From DATAGF01 sp963835685 (GTDB lineage: Bacteria > Actinomycetota > Thermoleophilia > Miltoncostaeales > Miltoncostaeaceae): a DNA stretch of 64,000 bases. Location of the stretch: assembly GCA_963835685.1 (NCBI GenBank), contig CAWIGI010000002.1, positions 1-64,000 of the forward strand, in the 5' to 3' direction. Under the pieces are notes generated by a model. It did not search any database and had not been told where the DNA came from. It saw only the letters and a program-made list of their open reading frames with translations. Below are positions 22,363 to 32,576 of this stretch, piece after piece (positions within the stretch are counted from its first letter, which is position 1; each line of letters begins with the position of its first letter). The position numbers and the translations under genes are program-made.

Positions 22363-22963
22363 ATGGCGCCGCTCGCCACGAGCCTTCCCGGCATGGTCGT
22401 GCTCGAGCCGAAGGTGCACCGCGACGGCGCGCGGGTTCTTCGTCGAGACCTTCCGCGCCGAGCGGCTCGCCGAGCTCGGCGATCGCACGAGCGCCTGGGT
22501 GCAGGACAACCACTCGCGCTCCGAGCGCGGGGTGCTGCGCGGCATGCACTTCTCGGTCGGCGAGGGCCAGGCGAAGCTCGTGCGCTGCGCGCGCGGGGCG
22601 ATCCTCGACGTCGCCGTGGACATCCGCCGCGGCTCGCCCACCTACGGGCGCTGGGACGCGGTGCGCCTCGACGACGTCGGCCTGCCGCGCGGTCTACCTG
22701 CCGGTCGGCTTCGCGCACGGCTTCGTGGTGGTGAGCGACGTGGCCGACGTGCGTCTACAAGTGCTCCGCCTATTACGACCCCGAGCTCGAGCGGGGCTTC
22801 GCCTGGGACGACCCGGACGTCGGCATCGCGCTGGCCCGAGATCGACATCGAGGTCTCCGAGCGCGACGCGGCCGCCCCGCGGCTGCGCGAGATCGCCCAC
22901 GAGATCCCCTTCGCCTACTCGCGCGGAGCGCTCCAGCACCGAGCTCGCAGAGCCGGAGGTAGG
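22363..22963 (+). CDS. rmlC: dTDP-4-dehydrorhamnose 3,5-epimerase-like protein, frameshifted
   Basis: The cupin fold is recognisable from FVETFRAERL, QDNHSRSERGVLRGMHF with the catalytic His in RGMHF, KLVRCARGAILDVAVDIRRG and the C-terminal GFAHGFVV and YKCSAYYDPE. RmlC epimerises the 4-keto sugar on the way to dTDP-L-rhamnose. No RmlA, RmlB or RmlD is in the window, so it may act in another deoxysugar pathway. Frame changes lie near 22437, 22690, 22755 and 22837. The 3' end overlaps the tail of the convergent glycosyltransferase, and its exact stop is uncertain. Confidence 0.82.
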
Positions 22964-24032
22964 CGTCGGCGCAGGCGTCCCAGGAGTAGCGCTCGCGCGC
23001 CCGGGCGGCGGCCCGGCGCGCCGAGCTCGCGCCGCCGGCTCGGCGTCGGCGACCAGCGCGCCGAGGGCCTCGGCGAGCGCCGCGGCGCCGCCGGCCAGCG
23101 GGAAGGTCGGCGGCGGCGTCGCCGACGGTCTCGACGTTCGGCGGGTGGTCGCTCACCAGCAGCGCGGCGCCGGCCGCCATGCCCTCGACGATCACGGGGT
23201 GGGTGCCGCCGACCTCGGTGGGCACGCACATGACGCCGCAGCGGTGGACGAGCTCGGCGTAGCCGTCGCCGAACACGTAGCCGGGGAAGCGCACGCCCGT
23301 CGCCGGCGGCGGCGCGAAGGCCGGCGATGTAGTCGGCGGCGTAGGGCGCGTCGCCCACGACCACGAGCGGCCAGTCGGGGGCGAGCCGGCGGTGCGCCTC
23401 CACCAGCAGGTGGGCGTTGTTCTCGGGCTCCAGCCGGCCCACGAACAGGACGAACCGCCCGGGCTCGACGCCCAGCCGCCGGCACCACCCGGCGTCGCCC
23501 GGGGTCGGGCGAGCTCGGCGCCGTAGGGGATCCAGGCGATCCGGCGCCCGTAGCGCTCCTCGTAGGCGTCGGCGACCGCCCGCGAGTCGGTCACCGCGAG
23601 CGACGCGGCGGCGGGGGCGATGCGCTCGGCCATCCGCAGGTACGCGCGCGCCGGCCCCGACCACTTGGCGCGCTCCGAGTCCAGCCCGTCGATCTGGAGG
23701 ACGGCCGGGATGCCGGCCAGCCGGGCGAGCGGCACGGCCGGGGCGTTGCCGGCGATGAAGTAGAGCGCCACGTCCGGGCGCTCCCGCGCGGCCAGGTGGG
23801 CGGTGCTCACCAGCGTGTGGGCGAGGGTGTCGAGGTGCTTGCTGCGGACCGTGGGCAGGTGCACCAGCCGCGCCCCGGCGTGGGTCGCGCGCCGCTCGGT
23901 CATGTGGGGGCGGCAGTAGACGGTCACCTCGTGGCCGCGCGCGGTGAAGCGCTCGGCGAGGTGCTCGACGGCGGTCTCGAAGCCGCTGTAGGCCGCCGGG
24001 ATCCCGCGCGTGCCGACCATGGCGATCCTCAC
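22915..24032 (-). CDS. GT4-like glycosyltransferase with DUF1972-type N-terminus, frameshifted
   Basis: The start VRIAMVGTRGIPAAYSGFET followed by EVTVYCRPH is diagnostic of the DUF1972 rhamnosyltransferase-like family. The C-terminal domain has FVLFVGRLEPENNAHLL, VVVGDAPYA, YVFGDGYAELVHRC and PTEVGGTHPVIVEGMAAG, where the usual ExxxxxxxE region appears as EVGGTHPVIVE. It probably transfers a (deoxy)hexose to the growing chain; neighbouring RmlC makes rhamnose plausible but unproven. Frame changes lie near 23010-23110, 23320 and 23510. The GTG at 24032 overlaps the preceding stop. Confidence 0.8.
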
Positions 24033-25108
24033 GCGGCCTCCCGCACGGCCGCCCAGGCGGCGCGGCCCATGGCCTCCTGGGTGTAGCGCGCCGCCCGCGG
24101 CCGGGCCCGCGGCGCGGAGCCGCGCGGCGACCTCGGGGTCGAGCGCCCGCCGCAGGCCGTCGGCGATCGCCGCGCGGCGTCGGCTCGACCAGGATCGCCG
24201 CGTCGCCGGCCACCTCGGGGATCGCCCCGCGGTCGCTGGCCACGACCGGGCAGCCGCAGGCCATCGCCTCGAGCACCGGCAGCCCGAAGCCCTCGTAGTG
24301 CGACGGGTAGGCCGTGCACCGCGGCGGCGCGGTAGAGGTCGGCGAGGTCCTCGTCGCCCACGGGCCCGAGCCAGCGCCCGCCGGACGTCGCGCGGCGATC
24401 GGCCTCGCCGTCGCGGCCCGGCTTGCCCACCAGCGCGAGCGGCGGGCGGTCCGGGCCCATGCTCCTGCACGGCCGCGCCGAGGGCCGCGAGGTTCTTGCG
24501 CGGCCCCAGGTCGCCGACCGCCAGCACGTAGCCCTCGATGCCGAAGCGCTCGCGCACCCGCTCGGCCGCGCCGTCCGCCGGCGCGAAGGCCGGCGCCGCG
24601 TGGGGGCTCACGACGCGCACCTTGCCCGGGTCGATGCGCAGGGCCTGGGCGACGTCGCGCGCGCGCGGTCTCCGACAGGGCCAGCACGAGCCGGGCCTTC
24701 CGCGCCGAGCGCGGCACGAGCCCGCGCAGCACGGCCCGCGCGCGCGCTCCGAGCCACTCGGGGTTCGTCATGAAGGTCGCGTCGTGCACGGCCAGCAGCA
24801 TCGGGCAGGGCGACCAGCCCGGCGACACGTAGGTGAAGACGGCGGCGTCGGCGCCGAGGTCGGCGAGCGCGCGCGGCGCGGCGCGGGCGAGCCGCGGGAC
24901 GTCGGCCGCCGGCACGCCGATCGTCCGGCCCGAAGCCGCTCGAGCTGCCGCGCGCCCTCCGGCGTGGCCACGAGCGAGGCGACGGCGTCCCCGTGCTCGG
25001 CGGTCGCCGCCATGGCGGCGACGAGGGTCGTCGCGTAGCGGGCTGTTGCCCGCGTCGCCTGCCGCGCGTCTGACCGACCATGTGGCAGTCGACCGCCGCC
25101 AGGGTCAC
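24029..25108 (-). CDS. GT4-family glycosyltransferase, frameshifted
   Basis: The readable parts are VFTYVSPGWSPCPMLLAVHD, ARLVLALSETARA, KVRVVSPHAAPAFAP, YVLAVGDLGPRKNLAAL, then LADLYRAAAV and the GT4 glutamate region, with GCPVVASDRGAIPEVAGDAAILV shared with neighbours only in type. The enzyme is a retaining glycosyltransferase acting in the cytoplasm. GTG 25108 is chosen because it overlaps the upstream stop as GTGA; ATG 25081 is an alternative. Frame changes lie near 24105, 24180, 24320, 24385, 24465, 24665, 24930, 25040 and 25060. It is the middle gene of a three-GT operon. Confidence 0.75.
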
Positions 25109-26219
25109 GCCGTCCGAGGCGTCCCGGTAGGCGTCGAGCAGGCCCCGCGCCGTGCGCTCCCACGTGAAGGTCGCGGCCCGCTCGCGTCCGGCGCGGGCGC
25201 GCCGGCCGCCCGCTCCTCGGCGCCCTCGGTCGGCCGCCGCCGAGATCGCGGCGGCCCACGCGCCGGGGTCGTCGGGCGGCAGGTAGGTCGCCGCGTCCCC
25301 GCCGACCTCGCGCAGCGCCGGCGTGTCGGAGGCGAGCACGGGCACCCCCGCCGCCATCGCCTCCAGCACCGGCAGGCCGAAGCCCTCCTTGCGCGAGGGC
25401 ACCAGCACCGCGGCCGCGCCCGAGCGCGCAGCGCCGCCAGGCGGCCCGCCGAGAGCATCCCGAGCCAGCGCACGCGGTCGCCGGCGCCGGCGCGGGCCGC
25501 GAGGCCGCGCAGCCGCCGCTCGCGCCGCGGCCGACCAGGGGCCGGCCATCACGAGCCCGATCCCGGGGGCGGCGCGCGCGATCGCCTCGACGGCGACCGC
25601 GGCGTTCTTGTGCGGCTCGATCGCGCCCGAGTAGAGCACGTAGGGGCCCTCGGGCGGCGTCGCCCTGCGGGGCGGCCGGCTCGGGGACGCCCCAGGGGAC
25701 CACCCGCACCCGCGCCCGCGTCGACGCGCGCGAGGCGCGCGACGTCGGCCGCCGTCTCGGCCGAGGGCGTCAGCACCAGCCGCGCCCGGCGCCAGGCGGC
25801 GCAGGTAGCGCCGGTAGGCGAGGGCCTGGCCGGCGCGGCCGGGGCCGGCGAGGTACTCGTCGGCGAAGCAGGCCGGGATCAGGTCGTGGCAGGTCACGAC
25901 CGTGCGCCCCGGCGGCACCAGCGCGGGCTGGACGGCGTGGAACACGCCGTCGCCGGCCAGCCGGCGCGCGGCGCGCTCGCCGACGGCCGCGGGCCACGGG
26001 ATCGGGCAGCCGGTGCAGCGGCCAGCGCGGCCAGGCGACCTCGCGGGCGGCGAAGCCGTCGGGCGCCTCCTGGCCGCGGCGCACCAGCAGCGCCGGGCGC
26101 TCGTCTCGGCCGGCGGGCGCCGCCAGGGCCGCGATCACCCCGCGGACGGCGGTGCCGATGCCCCGCGCCGAGTGCCCGTCCGAGAGCGGCGTCGCGTCGA
26201 GCAGGACCGGGACGGGCAT
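25105..26219 (-). CDS. GT4-family glycosyltransferase, frameshifted
   Basis: The N-terminus MPVPVLLDATPLSDGHSARG is followed by HAVQPALVPPGRTVVTCHDL, LTPSAETAADVARL, VRVVPWGVPEP, PYVLYSGAIEPHKNAA, and VPSRKEGFGLPVLEAMAAG with the two catalytic-region glutamates. Such IGT/mannosyltransferase-like GT4 enzymes add mannose or related sugars. First gene of the minus-strand three-GT operon; the start ATG 26219 lies 41 bp from the divergent methyltransferase GTG, so both promoters share this short gap. Frame changes lie near 25195, 25235, 25425, 25525, 25665, 25715, 25790 and 26005. Confidence 0.78.
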
Positions 26220-26260
26220 CCGGCGCGAAAGCCTACTCCGCCCCGCGTAGTCTCGCCCGC

Positions 26261-27063
26261 GTGCCCGCGTCCTCCCACGCGAGCCACGCGATGAGCCTCC
26301 GCGCGCGCCCTCGCCGGCAGCGCCCCCGGGGCGTCCGGGTCGATCGACCGCGCCATCGCCGCGCCTCGTCGGGCCTGCGCCGCGCGCGTCGGCGGCCGGA
26401 CGGCGGCGACGGCCGCGGCGGCGGGTACGGCGCGCTCTGGCGCCCGCGCGACGAGGAGCGAGGCCCGCCGGCTGATCCTCAACGACGCCGACCCCGAGGC
26501 CTTCGAGCGCGCCGGCCGCGCGGACGCCGAGCGCATCGCGCCCTGATCGACGCCGACGCCGTCGTCCTCGACCTGGGCTGCGGCATCGGCCGCGTCGCGC
26601 GCTACGTGGCCCCGATGTGCCGGACGCTGTGGGCGGTCAACGCGTCGGAGGTCATGCTCGGCCACGCGCGCCGGCGCCTCGCCGGGACTCGGCAACGTCC
26701 GGTTCGCCCGCTGCGAGGGGACCGAGCATGCCGGCCGTCGCCGACGACGCCGTCGACGTCGCCTACTCGCTCCTCACGCTGCAGCACCTCGAGCGCGAGG
26801 ACGCCTTCGCCCTGCTGCGCGACCTCCGCGCGGATTGTGCGCCCGGGCGGGCGCGCCTACCTGACCTTCCCCAACCTGCTCAGCGACACCTACCTGGCGC
26901 GCTTCATCGCGCACGTCGACGCGCGGCGAGGTCGCCAACCCGGCCCGCGCCCGCGTCTACACGCCCCAGGAGGTCGAGCGCCTGCTGCCGGCCGCCGGCT
27001 TCGCGGTCGAGCGCCTGGACGCCGGCGTCGAGATCGTCGCCGTCTGCGGGACGCCCCGGCCTG
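26261..27063 (+). CDS. Class I SAM-dependent methyltransferase, frameshifted
   Basis: Motif I is VVLDLGCGIGRVARY, followed by VNASEVMLGHARRRL, a core AVDVAYSLLTLQHLERED, a VRPGG loop and VYTPQEVERLLPAAGF, all typical of Methyltransf_25-type enzymes. Frame changes lie near 26310, 26460, 26545, 26685, 26722, 26833 and 26925; several are a single extra G or A. The first 70 residues are Arg-rich and poorly readable. It ends TGA 27063 against the tail of a convergent gene. Probably the last modification enzyme of the locus. Confidence 0.72.
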
Positions 27064-28837
27064 AGGTCGCCGCCCGCGCGGCCGCTCGCCGGCGCGAGGC
27101 GCGCAGGGCGTCCTCGTCGCTGCCGCGTCGCCGCCGCCAGGCGGGCCCAGCGGCCCGCCCCCCAGGTGTCCGCGACCCGGATCCGCCAGGCGCGGGCGCG
27201 CGGCGATCCCGCGCGGCGATCCGGTCGCCGTCGCCGACAGCCGCCGCGCCCAGGCCACCTGCGCGCGGTAGGCGGGGCGGTAGCGGCCGACCGCGGCGAG
27301 CAGGCGCTGCCGCAGAGCGGCCGGGAGGTCGAGGCCGGCGACGAAGGGCCGCAGCAGGTCGACCGTTGCCGCCTCGGCGAAGCCCTCCTCGAACGCCAGC
27401 CCCGACCGGGAGCCCGTCACGTCCTCGACGGCGAGCGGTCCCGTCGCGTGGAGGGTCTCGTGGAGGAGCAGGGCGAGCGCCATCGTCATCCGGTCGGCGT
27501 CCGCCCGCGAGGGGACGGCGCCCCCCAGGCGCGCGCCCGTCCGCTGCGGCCGACGACCTCCAGGACGTCCGTGGCGGCGGGCCCGAGGAAGATCGTCGCC
27601 CTGGAGCGTCGTGAAGCCGGAGTACGCGCGCGCGTCGGCCACGCCGAGGATGCGCCGCCACGCGGCCGGGGTGCGCGCCACCCGCAGGCCCCCGGCGAGG
27701 CGGACCCCGCGGCGGGCGTGGAACCGCCGGGCCTGCCGGTGGACCCACGCGACCGCGGCACCCGGCGCCTCCCCGGCGCGCGCGCTCGGCGTGGGCGGCC
27801 GCGCCACGCGCGCGTCGGCCGCCTGCGCGGCGCTCGGCAGGCGGATCGCGATCGGCGCGCTCTCGGCGAGGTTGCCCAGGCGGTCGCGCACGCGCACCGT
27901 CACCGTGTGCAGGCCCACCCCGGGCAGCCGCACGGCCACGCGCCCGGGCGCCGACGCGCCCGGCGAGGTCCAGTCCTCCGCGCTGCCGGCGGGACCGACG
28001 CGCGGCGGGGCGGCGCCGGCGAGCCCCACGCCCGGGCTGGGGTCGATCGCGGTGTAGGCGATCTCGGCGATCCCGGTCGGCCCGCTCGGCGGCCGGACGA
28101 CGCGGACGTCCGCGAGCACCGGCGGCGTGTGGTCCGACAGCACCGTCCCGAGGACCCGCTCGGCGACGTTCCCCGCCCGGTCGCGCGTCCGGGCGCGCAC
28201 GAGGTGGCGGCCGTCGGGCAGCCCCGCGAGGCTCGTCCGGGCGACCTTGCGCCCGTCGCCCGGCGCCGGCTGCTGGGCGAAGGCGACCCACGCGCCGCCG
28301 GCCCCGCCGCCCGGGTCGGCGTTGACCTCGACGACCACCGGCTCGCCGGGGTCGGTCCCCGAGAGGGCGTCGGACTGGATCCAGTCCGCGACCACGGTCC
28401 CGCCCTCCGGGGTGAGGATGCACCGAGGAGAGGCTCGGCGGCGTCCGGTCGAGGTGGAGGACGCCGAGATCGAGAGGCGAGTTCTCGACGCCATCGACGA
28501 CGACGCGCACTCGATGCGCGCCCTTCAAGCTCATCGACGTCGAGAACTCAGACGCGTTCGACGCCGGTACAAGAGCGGCCCGTCGAGCGCTGGCGCTGCG
28601 TCTCCCAAGCGCCCGAGCTCGATGCCGTCGGGCGCGGTGTTGACCTGGACGACAGCGGGTCCGGCCAAGCCCGCCCCGAAGTCATTCTGCGTCCAGCCGG
28701 CCAGCAGCTGTCTGGCTGGCGCTCCATGAGCTCGGAGACAGCGCCGGATCGCTCAGCGATGGCGCACCGATCCCCGTCGCGGGGCCGCTGAGCAGCGCCG
28801 CGAGGGTGACACCGGTCGCGATGGTCCGCCTCGTCAT
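26957..28837 (-). CDS. Secreted Ig-like protein with C-terminal HExxH metallopeptidase-like domain, frameshifted
   Basis: ATG 28837 begins a signal peptide (MTRRTIATGVTLAALLSG, cleavage near residue 25). Two or three Ig-like or bacterial-repeat modules follow, marked by VVQVNTAPDG, VVVEVNADPGG, LPDGRHLVRARTRDRAGN, HTPPVLADVRV and LHTVTVRVRDRLGN. The C-terminal domain has LLLHETLHATG, a zinc-binding HExxH with a downstream acidic stretch FEEGFAEAATVD, suggesting a metallopeptidase. It starts 15 bp after the stop of the related exoprotein gene and belongs to the sigma-factor operon. Frame changes lie near 27215, 27540, 27600, 28425 and 28530. The 3' end inside the convergent methyltransferase is uncertain. 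Confidence 0.62.
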
Positions 28838-28852
28838 GGGCGCGGCACGCTA

Positions 28853-31241
28853 CTACCTCACCGTCACGGCGATCACCCCCGATCGGACCGGAAGGAGGGG
28901 CCACCCCACCTCGGTGGGGACGCTGACGCGCATCGGGATGGTCAGCCCACGGAGGTTGAAGGCCCACGGGATGGCGAAGGTGCCGTCGCGGCGGATGCGG
29001 GCGTTCACCACCGGCCGCCAGGTCCGGCGCAGGGGGTCGCGCCACTCGAGGACGATGCCCTTGCGCGATCCCAGCCCGATGTCGGCGGGGGCCGGGAACA
29101 GGCGGCCCGAGAACAGCACCTGCTGGCCGGGCGCTGGTGGCGCTCGACGACGCGGCCAGGCTGACCCGGGGCCGGACCTCCACCACCACCGCCGGGGCGC
29201 GCGCGGGCAGCAGCTCGCGCCCGGCGGGGACGCCGATGCGCAGCGGGCCGCCGGCCAGGGGCCGGGCGACCAGCCGGAAGCGCCCGTCCCGCCGCGTCAG
29301 CGCCCGGCCGACGAGGGCGCCGCGGTGTCCTCGCGCCCGGACCTCCGCGCCGGCGATGGGCCGTCCCCGGGCATCGCGCAGGCGGCCCGACACCGCGACC
29401 GTCCCGCCGATCGCGATGCGCGAGACGATGACGCGCCGCCCTCCGACGCGGCCGTGCCGACCCCGCGCGACCGTGAGGGAGAGCCGCGCGCTCCGGAGGC
29501 GCGCGAACGGGTCGGCCGCCGTGCTGCCGGCGCCGGCGCGGAACGCGGGCCTCGGCCTGGCGCGCGGCCACGTTGCCGGCCGCGTCGGCGGCGACGAGCG
29601 CGGAACGTCCGCTCGCCCCGGGGGACGGACGAGACGTCGACCGACATGCTGCCGGCGCCGTCGGAGGCCTGCTGGCTCGCGAGCGTGCGCCACGCGCCGC
29701 CGTCGCGCCACTGGACGGTGGCGGTCTCGACGCCGGCGAGGGCGTCCTCGGCGACCCAGGAGGCGGTGAGCATCCCGTGCGCCGGGCGCGAACGTCGGCG
29801 CGCGCGATCGCCGGCGGGGAGCGGTCGACGCGGACGGTGACGCGGCGCTCGGTGGCGAGCCGCTCCCCGAACGGCCCGCCGTTGCGCACGAGCACGCGCA
29901 CGAGGTGGCGGCCGTCGGGCAGGCCGGCGAGCTCGACAGGGACCACGCGGCGGCCGGGGGCGGCGGCGGCCGAGCTCCGGGTCAGCCACGTCCCGCCCTC
30001 GCCGCCGTCGCCCGCCGCGTTCACGTCAACCTGGGTCGCCCCCAGCCCCAGCGCGCTCTGCAGGTTGTCGGTGGCGGTGAGGTCGAGCTCGAGGCTCCGC
30101 ACCCATCCGCTCGGGACGTCGTGCAGCTCGAGCGAGGGGGGCGTCGTGTCGACGACGATCCGGTCCGGTGCCGCGGTCACGCCCGCGTTGCCCGCCCCGT
30201 CGTGCGCGACGACCCGCCACGCGTGGACCCCGTCGGGGACCCCGACCGCGGCCGTCGCGCCGTGCGGTCCCGGCCCCCCGCGGTCGCGAGCGTCTCCCAC
30301 GCCCCCGCCGTCGATCCGTCGCCGGCCGCGTTCACCTGCGCCTCGCTCGCGCCGGGCCCGCTGAGGTTGTCGTCGACGGCCCACCGGACGGCCGCGCCTC
30401 CCGCCGGGGTCGGTGACGTCGCGAGGCCCCTCGAGGCCGGCGGCGTGCGGTCGAGGTGGATCACGCCGCCGGCCGCGGCGCCCCCGGTGCCGTCGCCGTC
30501 AACCTGGACCACGAGGTGGTGCACGCCGTCGCCGAAGCCGTCGAGCGGCACCGCGGCGGAGTGGTCCCCGACCCCCGGCGCCGCGGCCCACCGGACGTGG
30601 CCGGCGATCGAGATGCGCTGGAGGCCCGTGCCGTCGCTGCCGAAGTTGTCGCCGGCGGACCAGTCGACCTGGACGGCGTTGGCGCCGGCGTTGATCCAGC
30701 CGGGGGTGACGTGGCGCAGGACCACCGAGGGCGGCGCGACGTCGCGCACGAGCACCCGCGGGTTGTCGATGAACCAGCCCCGCGCGTGCTGGGCGCGCGC
30801 CTCCACCTGGGTGAGCGCCAGGTGGACGTTGCACTGGCCGCCCGGCAGCGGGATGTGGTACCCGCGCCCGCCGGCGGGCGACTGGGGCATGCCCACGTCG
30901 CCCTCGCTCCAGAGCACCTGCCGGTTGCCCGTGACGGCCACGGCGAGGGAGCTGGGCGCCTGGGTGCGCAGCGCGCCGAACAGCACCGCGGCGATCTCGC
31001 TGCCCGGGACCGGGCATCCCCAGTTCATCTCCCAGAAGTTGCCGGTGCCGGCGGGGTTGAGCGCCGGCGCCTGCACGAGCCAGACGGGTCCGGCGTGCAC
31101 CGAGGCGGCGATCCCCGGCCGGGCGGCCCAGATCGACGAGCCGTACGGGTAGACCGCCCCCTCGGTGGCCTGCGCGGCGGCGGGCGCCGCGCCGAGGGCG
31201 ACGATCGCGCCCAGCGCCGCGATGCGCCCCGCGAGCCTCAC
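28853..31241 (-). CDS. Secreted multi-domain Ig-like protein, frameshifted in its C-terminal two thirds
   Basis: GTG 31241 opens a signal peptide (AGRIAALGAIVALGAAPAAA). A first globular part (YPYGSSIWAARPGIAAS, NFWEMNWGCPVPGSEIA) is followed by at least four Ig-like modules recognisable by HLDRTPPAS, AQVNAAGDGS, DGVHAWRVVAHDGAGN, VDTTPPSLEL, LPDGRHLVRVLVRNGG and RSPPAIAR. Near the C-terminus a carboxypeptidase-regulatory-like module (SGRLRDARGRPIAGAEVRA) and a final domain ending in SGVIAVTVR are seen. It is probably exported and surface-bound or released; no LPXTG or anchor is visible. The start overlaps the sigma factor stop as GTGA. The first 320 codons are intact; breaks begin near 30265. 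Confidence 0.7.
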
Positions 31242-32554
31242 GGGCCGAACTCGAGCGCGACGGCCGTGGGGGCCGGCGCCGGCGCGGAAGCCGGAGCGGG
31301 GGCCGGCGCCGGCGCGGGAGCCGGAGCGGGCGCGGGAGCCGGAGCGGGCGGGGAGGCGGCGGGCGACGACGGCGCCGCGGCCGCGCGCGCCGCGACCCGG
31401 GCCGGCGGCGGATCGGGACGCGCCGGCAGGGCCGCCGTGCGGGGCCGCCGGGCAGCCTGTGCGACCTGGCGGCTCGCCCCGGCGGCGGCGGCGCGGCGGC
31501 GAGCCGTCGCGAAGGGCGCGGTCCTGGTCGCCGGGGTCCGCGGTGCCGGCGACGCGGCGGCCCCGCTGGGCGACGCCGCGACGCGCTCGATCGCCGCGGT
31601 CCGGAGCGGCGGCGCGTCCTGTCTGACCGCATCGGCCACGAGCGGCGCGCCCGCGGCGCCGGCGACCGCGACCGCCGCCGTGCCCGCCCCGACCTTCGCC
31701 AGCGCGCCGCTCGGCAGCTCCAGCGCCATCTGCACGGCGTTGCCCGCCTTGACCGTCGCCCCGCCGGCGACCCGCTCCCACCAGACGAGCGCGGGGCTCG
31801 GGTCGGGCGGCCGGGCAGCGACGGTTCCGGAGGCCAGGAACGCGAGCGGCACGAGGGCGGCGAGCCACTCGTTCGACTCGCGCCGGTTGCGCAGGACGGC
31901 GCGGCACGGGCCGCAGTGGCGGACGTGGCGCGCGACCGCGCGGCGCTCGCGGCCCGTGGCGGAGCCGGTGGAGACCCTGTCGATCTCGGGCAGCAGCCGC
32001 TCGCAGACGTCGCCCGAGGCCAACCGCACCTCCCAGGCCTGCAGGCTCGCCCGCCCCTCGAGCACCGAGCGCTCGACCTTGCGCAGCGAGAAGCCCGTGA
32101 GCTCGCGGATCCGTCCGTAGCTCGCGCCGGCGCTCTGGAGGATCAGGCAGACGCGCTGCGCGTCGGTCAGGCCCGCGAGGCCGTCCTGGATGAAGCGGTA
32201 GCGCTCGCGCCACTCGGCCACGGCGTCGATCGCCGGCGCGTCTGCGACCTGCTCGGCGAACGTCTCGGCGACGTCCGCCGCCGCGCCCGGCCCTTCCCGG
32301 CGGCGGGCCCGCGCCACCGCGAGCGCCTCGTTGCGGAGCACCGTGTGGAGCCACGCCATGAAGGGCCGCGGCTCGGTCACCGGCGCGTCGACGAGCGCGA
32401 TCTCCATGCTCCGCTGGTACGCGTCCTCGGCGTCGTGCAGGGAGCGGGTGTACCTGGCGGCGAAGCGGATGAGCCCGGGCGCCTTGCCCATCGCCATGCA
32501 CGCGGCGGCTCGTCGCTGCTCGGAGGTGGGGGACGGTAGGCGGGGCTCGCTCAT
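31238..32554 (-). CDS. ECF-like sigma factor fused to zinc-binding anti-sigma-like motif, TM helix and Pro-Ala tail
   Basis: An intact 438-residue protein. Residues 24-88 form sigma region 2 (FAARYTRSLHDAEDAYQRSM, PFMAWLHTVLRNEAL), residues 127-178 form region 4 (LTDAQRVCLILQ, YGRIRELTGFSLRKVERSV). Behind them sits a ZAS-like zinc site, H210-x3-C214-x2-C217, with C184 as a possible fourth ligand, then one hydrophobic helix at about 230-247 and a long outside tail ending in a Pro-Ala repeat (about 395-430). Actinobacterial ECF groups with C-terminal extensions are known. The sigma part would be membrane-tethered. Its stop overlaps the GTG of the first Ig-like exoprotein, so the exoproteins may be its output or its sensors. 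Confidence 0.85.
   Translation of the reverse strand: MSEPRLPSPTSEQRRAAACMAMGKAPGLIRFAARYTRSLHDAEDAYQRSMEIALVDAPVTEPRPFMAWLHTVLRNEALAVARARRREGPGAAADVAETFAEQVADAPAIDAVAEWRERYRFIQDGLAGLTDAQRVCLILQSAGASYGRIRELTGFSLRKVERSVLEGRASLQAWEVRLASGDVCERLLPEIDRVSTGSATGRERRAVARHVRHCGPCRAVLRNRRESNEWLAALVPLAFLASGTVAARPPDPSPALVWWERVAGGATVKAGNAVQMALELPSGALAKVGAGTAAVAVAGAAGAPLVADAVRQDAPPLRTAAIERVAASPSGAAASPAPRTPATRTAPFATARRRAAAAGASRQVAQAARRPRTAALPARPDPPPARVAARAAAAPSSPAASPPAPAPAPAPAPAPAPAPAPASAPAPAPTAVALEFGP
31270..31365 (-). repeat. Low-complexity GC-rich repeat encoding a Pro-Ala tail
   Basis: Short units alternating GGAGCC, GGAGCG and GGCGCC on the plus strand repeat through this stretch and encode Ala-Pro dipeptides in the sigma factor tail. 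The tail lies beyond the transmembrane helix and would span the cell wall if the protein is inserted with its C-terminus outside. Such repeats can vary in length between strains by slippage. No independent function is seen in the DNA. Confidence 0.7.
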
Positions 32555-32562
32555 GTAGAAAA

Positions 32563-32576
32563 GTACGAAAACGTAC
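32563..32576. promoter_or_regulatory. Perfect inverted repeat upstream of the sigma factor gene
   Basis: GTACG-AAAA-CGTAC is a perfect 5-bp inverted repeat with a 4-base centre, in an AT-richer patch unusual for this genome. It lies 9 to 22 bp upstream of the sigma factor ATG at 32554, where a Shine-Dalgarno sequence would be expected; none is seen. It could be an operator or an mRNA hairpin controlling translation. Seen directly; role inferred. Confidence 0.35.

Noticed and set aside
22915..22963. A functional overlap between the RmlC and glycosyltransferase ends
   Set aside because: Both 3' ends lie next to indels, so the apparent overlap may be only an error of the consensus.
28548..29711. 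A separate 387-codon minus-strand gene across the junction of the two exoproteins
   Set aside because: It is a composite of out-of-frame pieces; a stop at 28853 and a signal peptide at 28837 mark the real gene boundary.
1..30300. Programmed frameshifting or phase-variable switches in the glycan genes
   Set aside because: Breaks occur many times per gene, in all families, and not at homopolymer or slippery sites; sequencing error explains them better.
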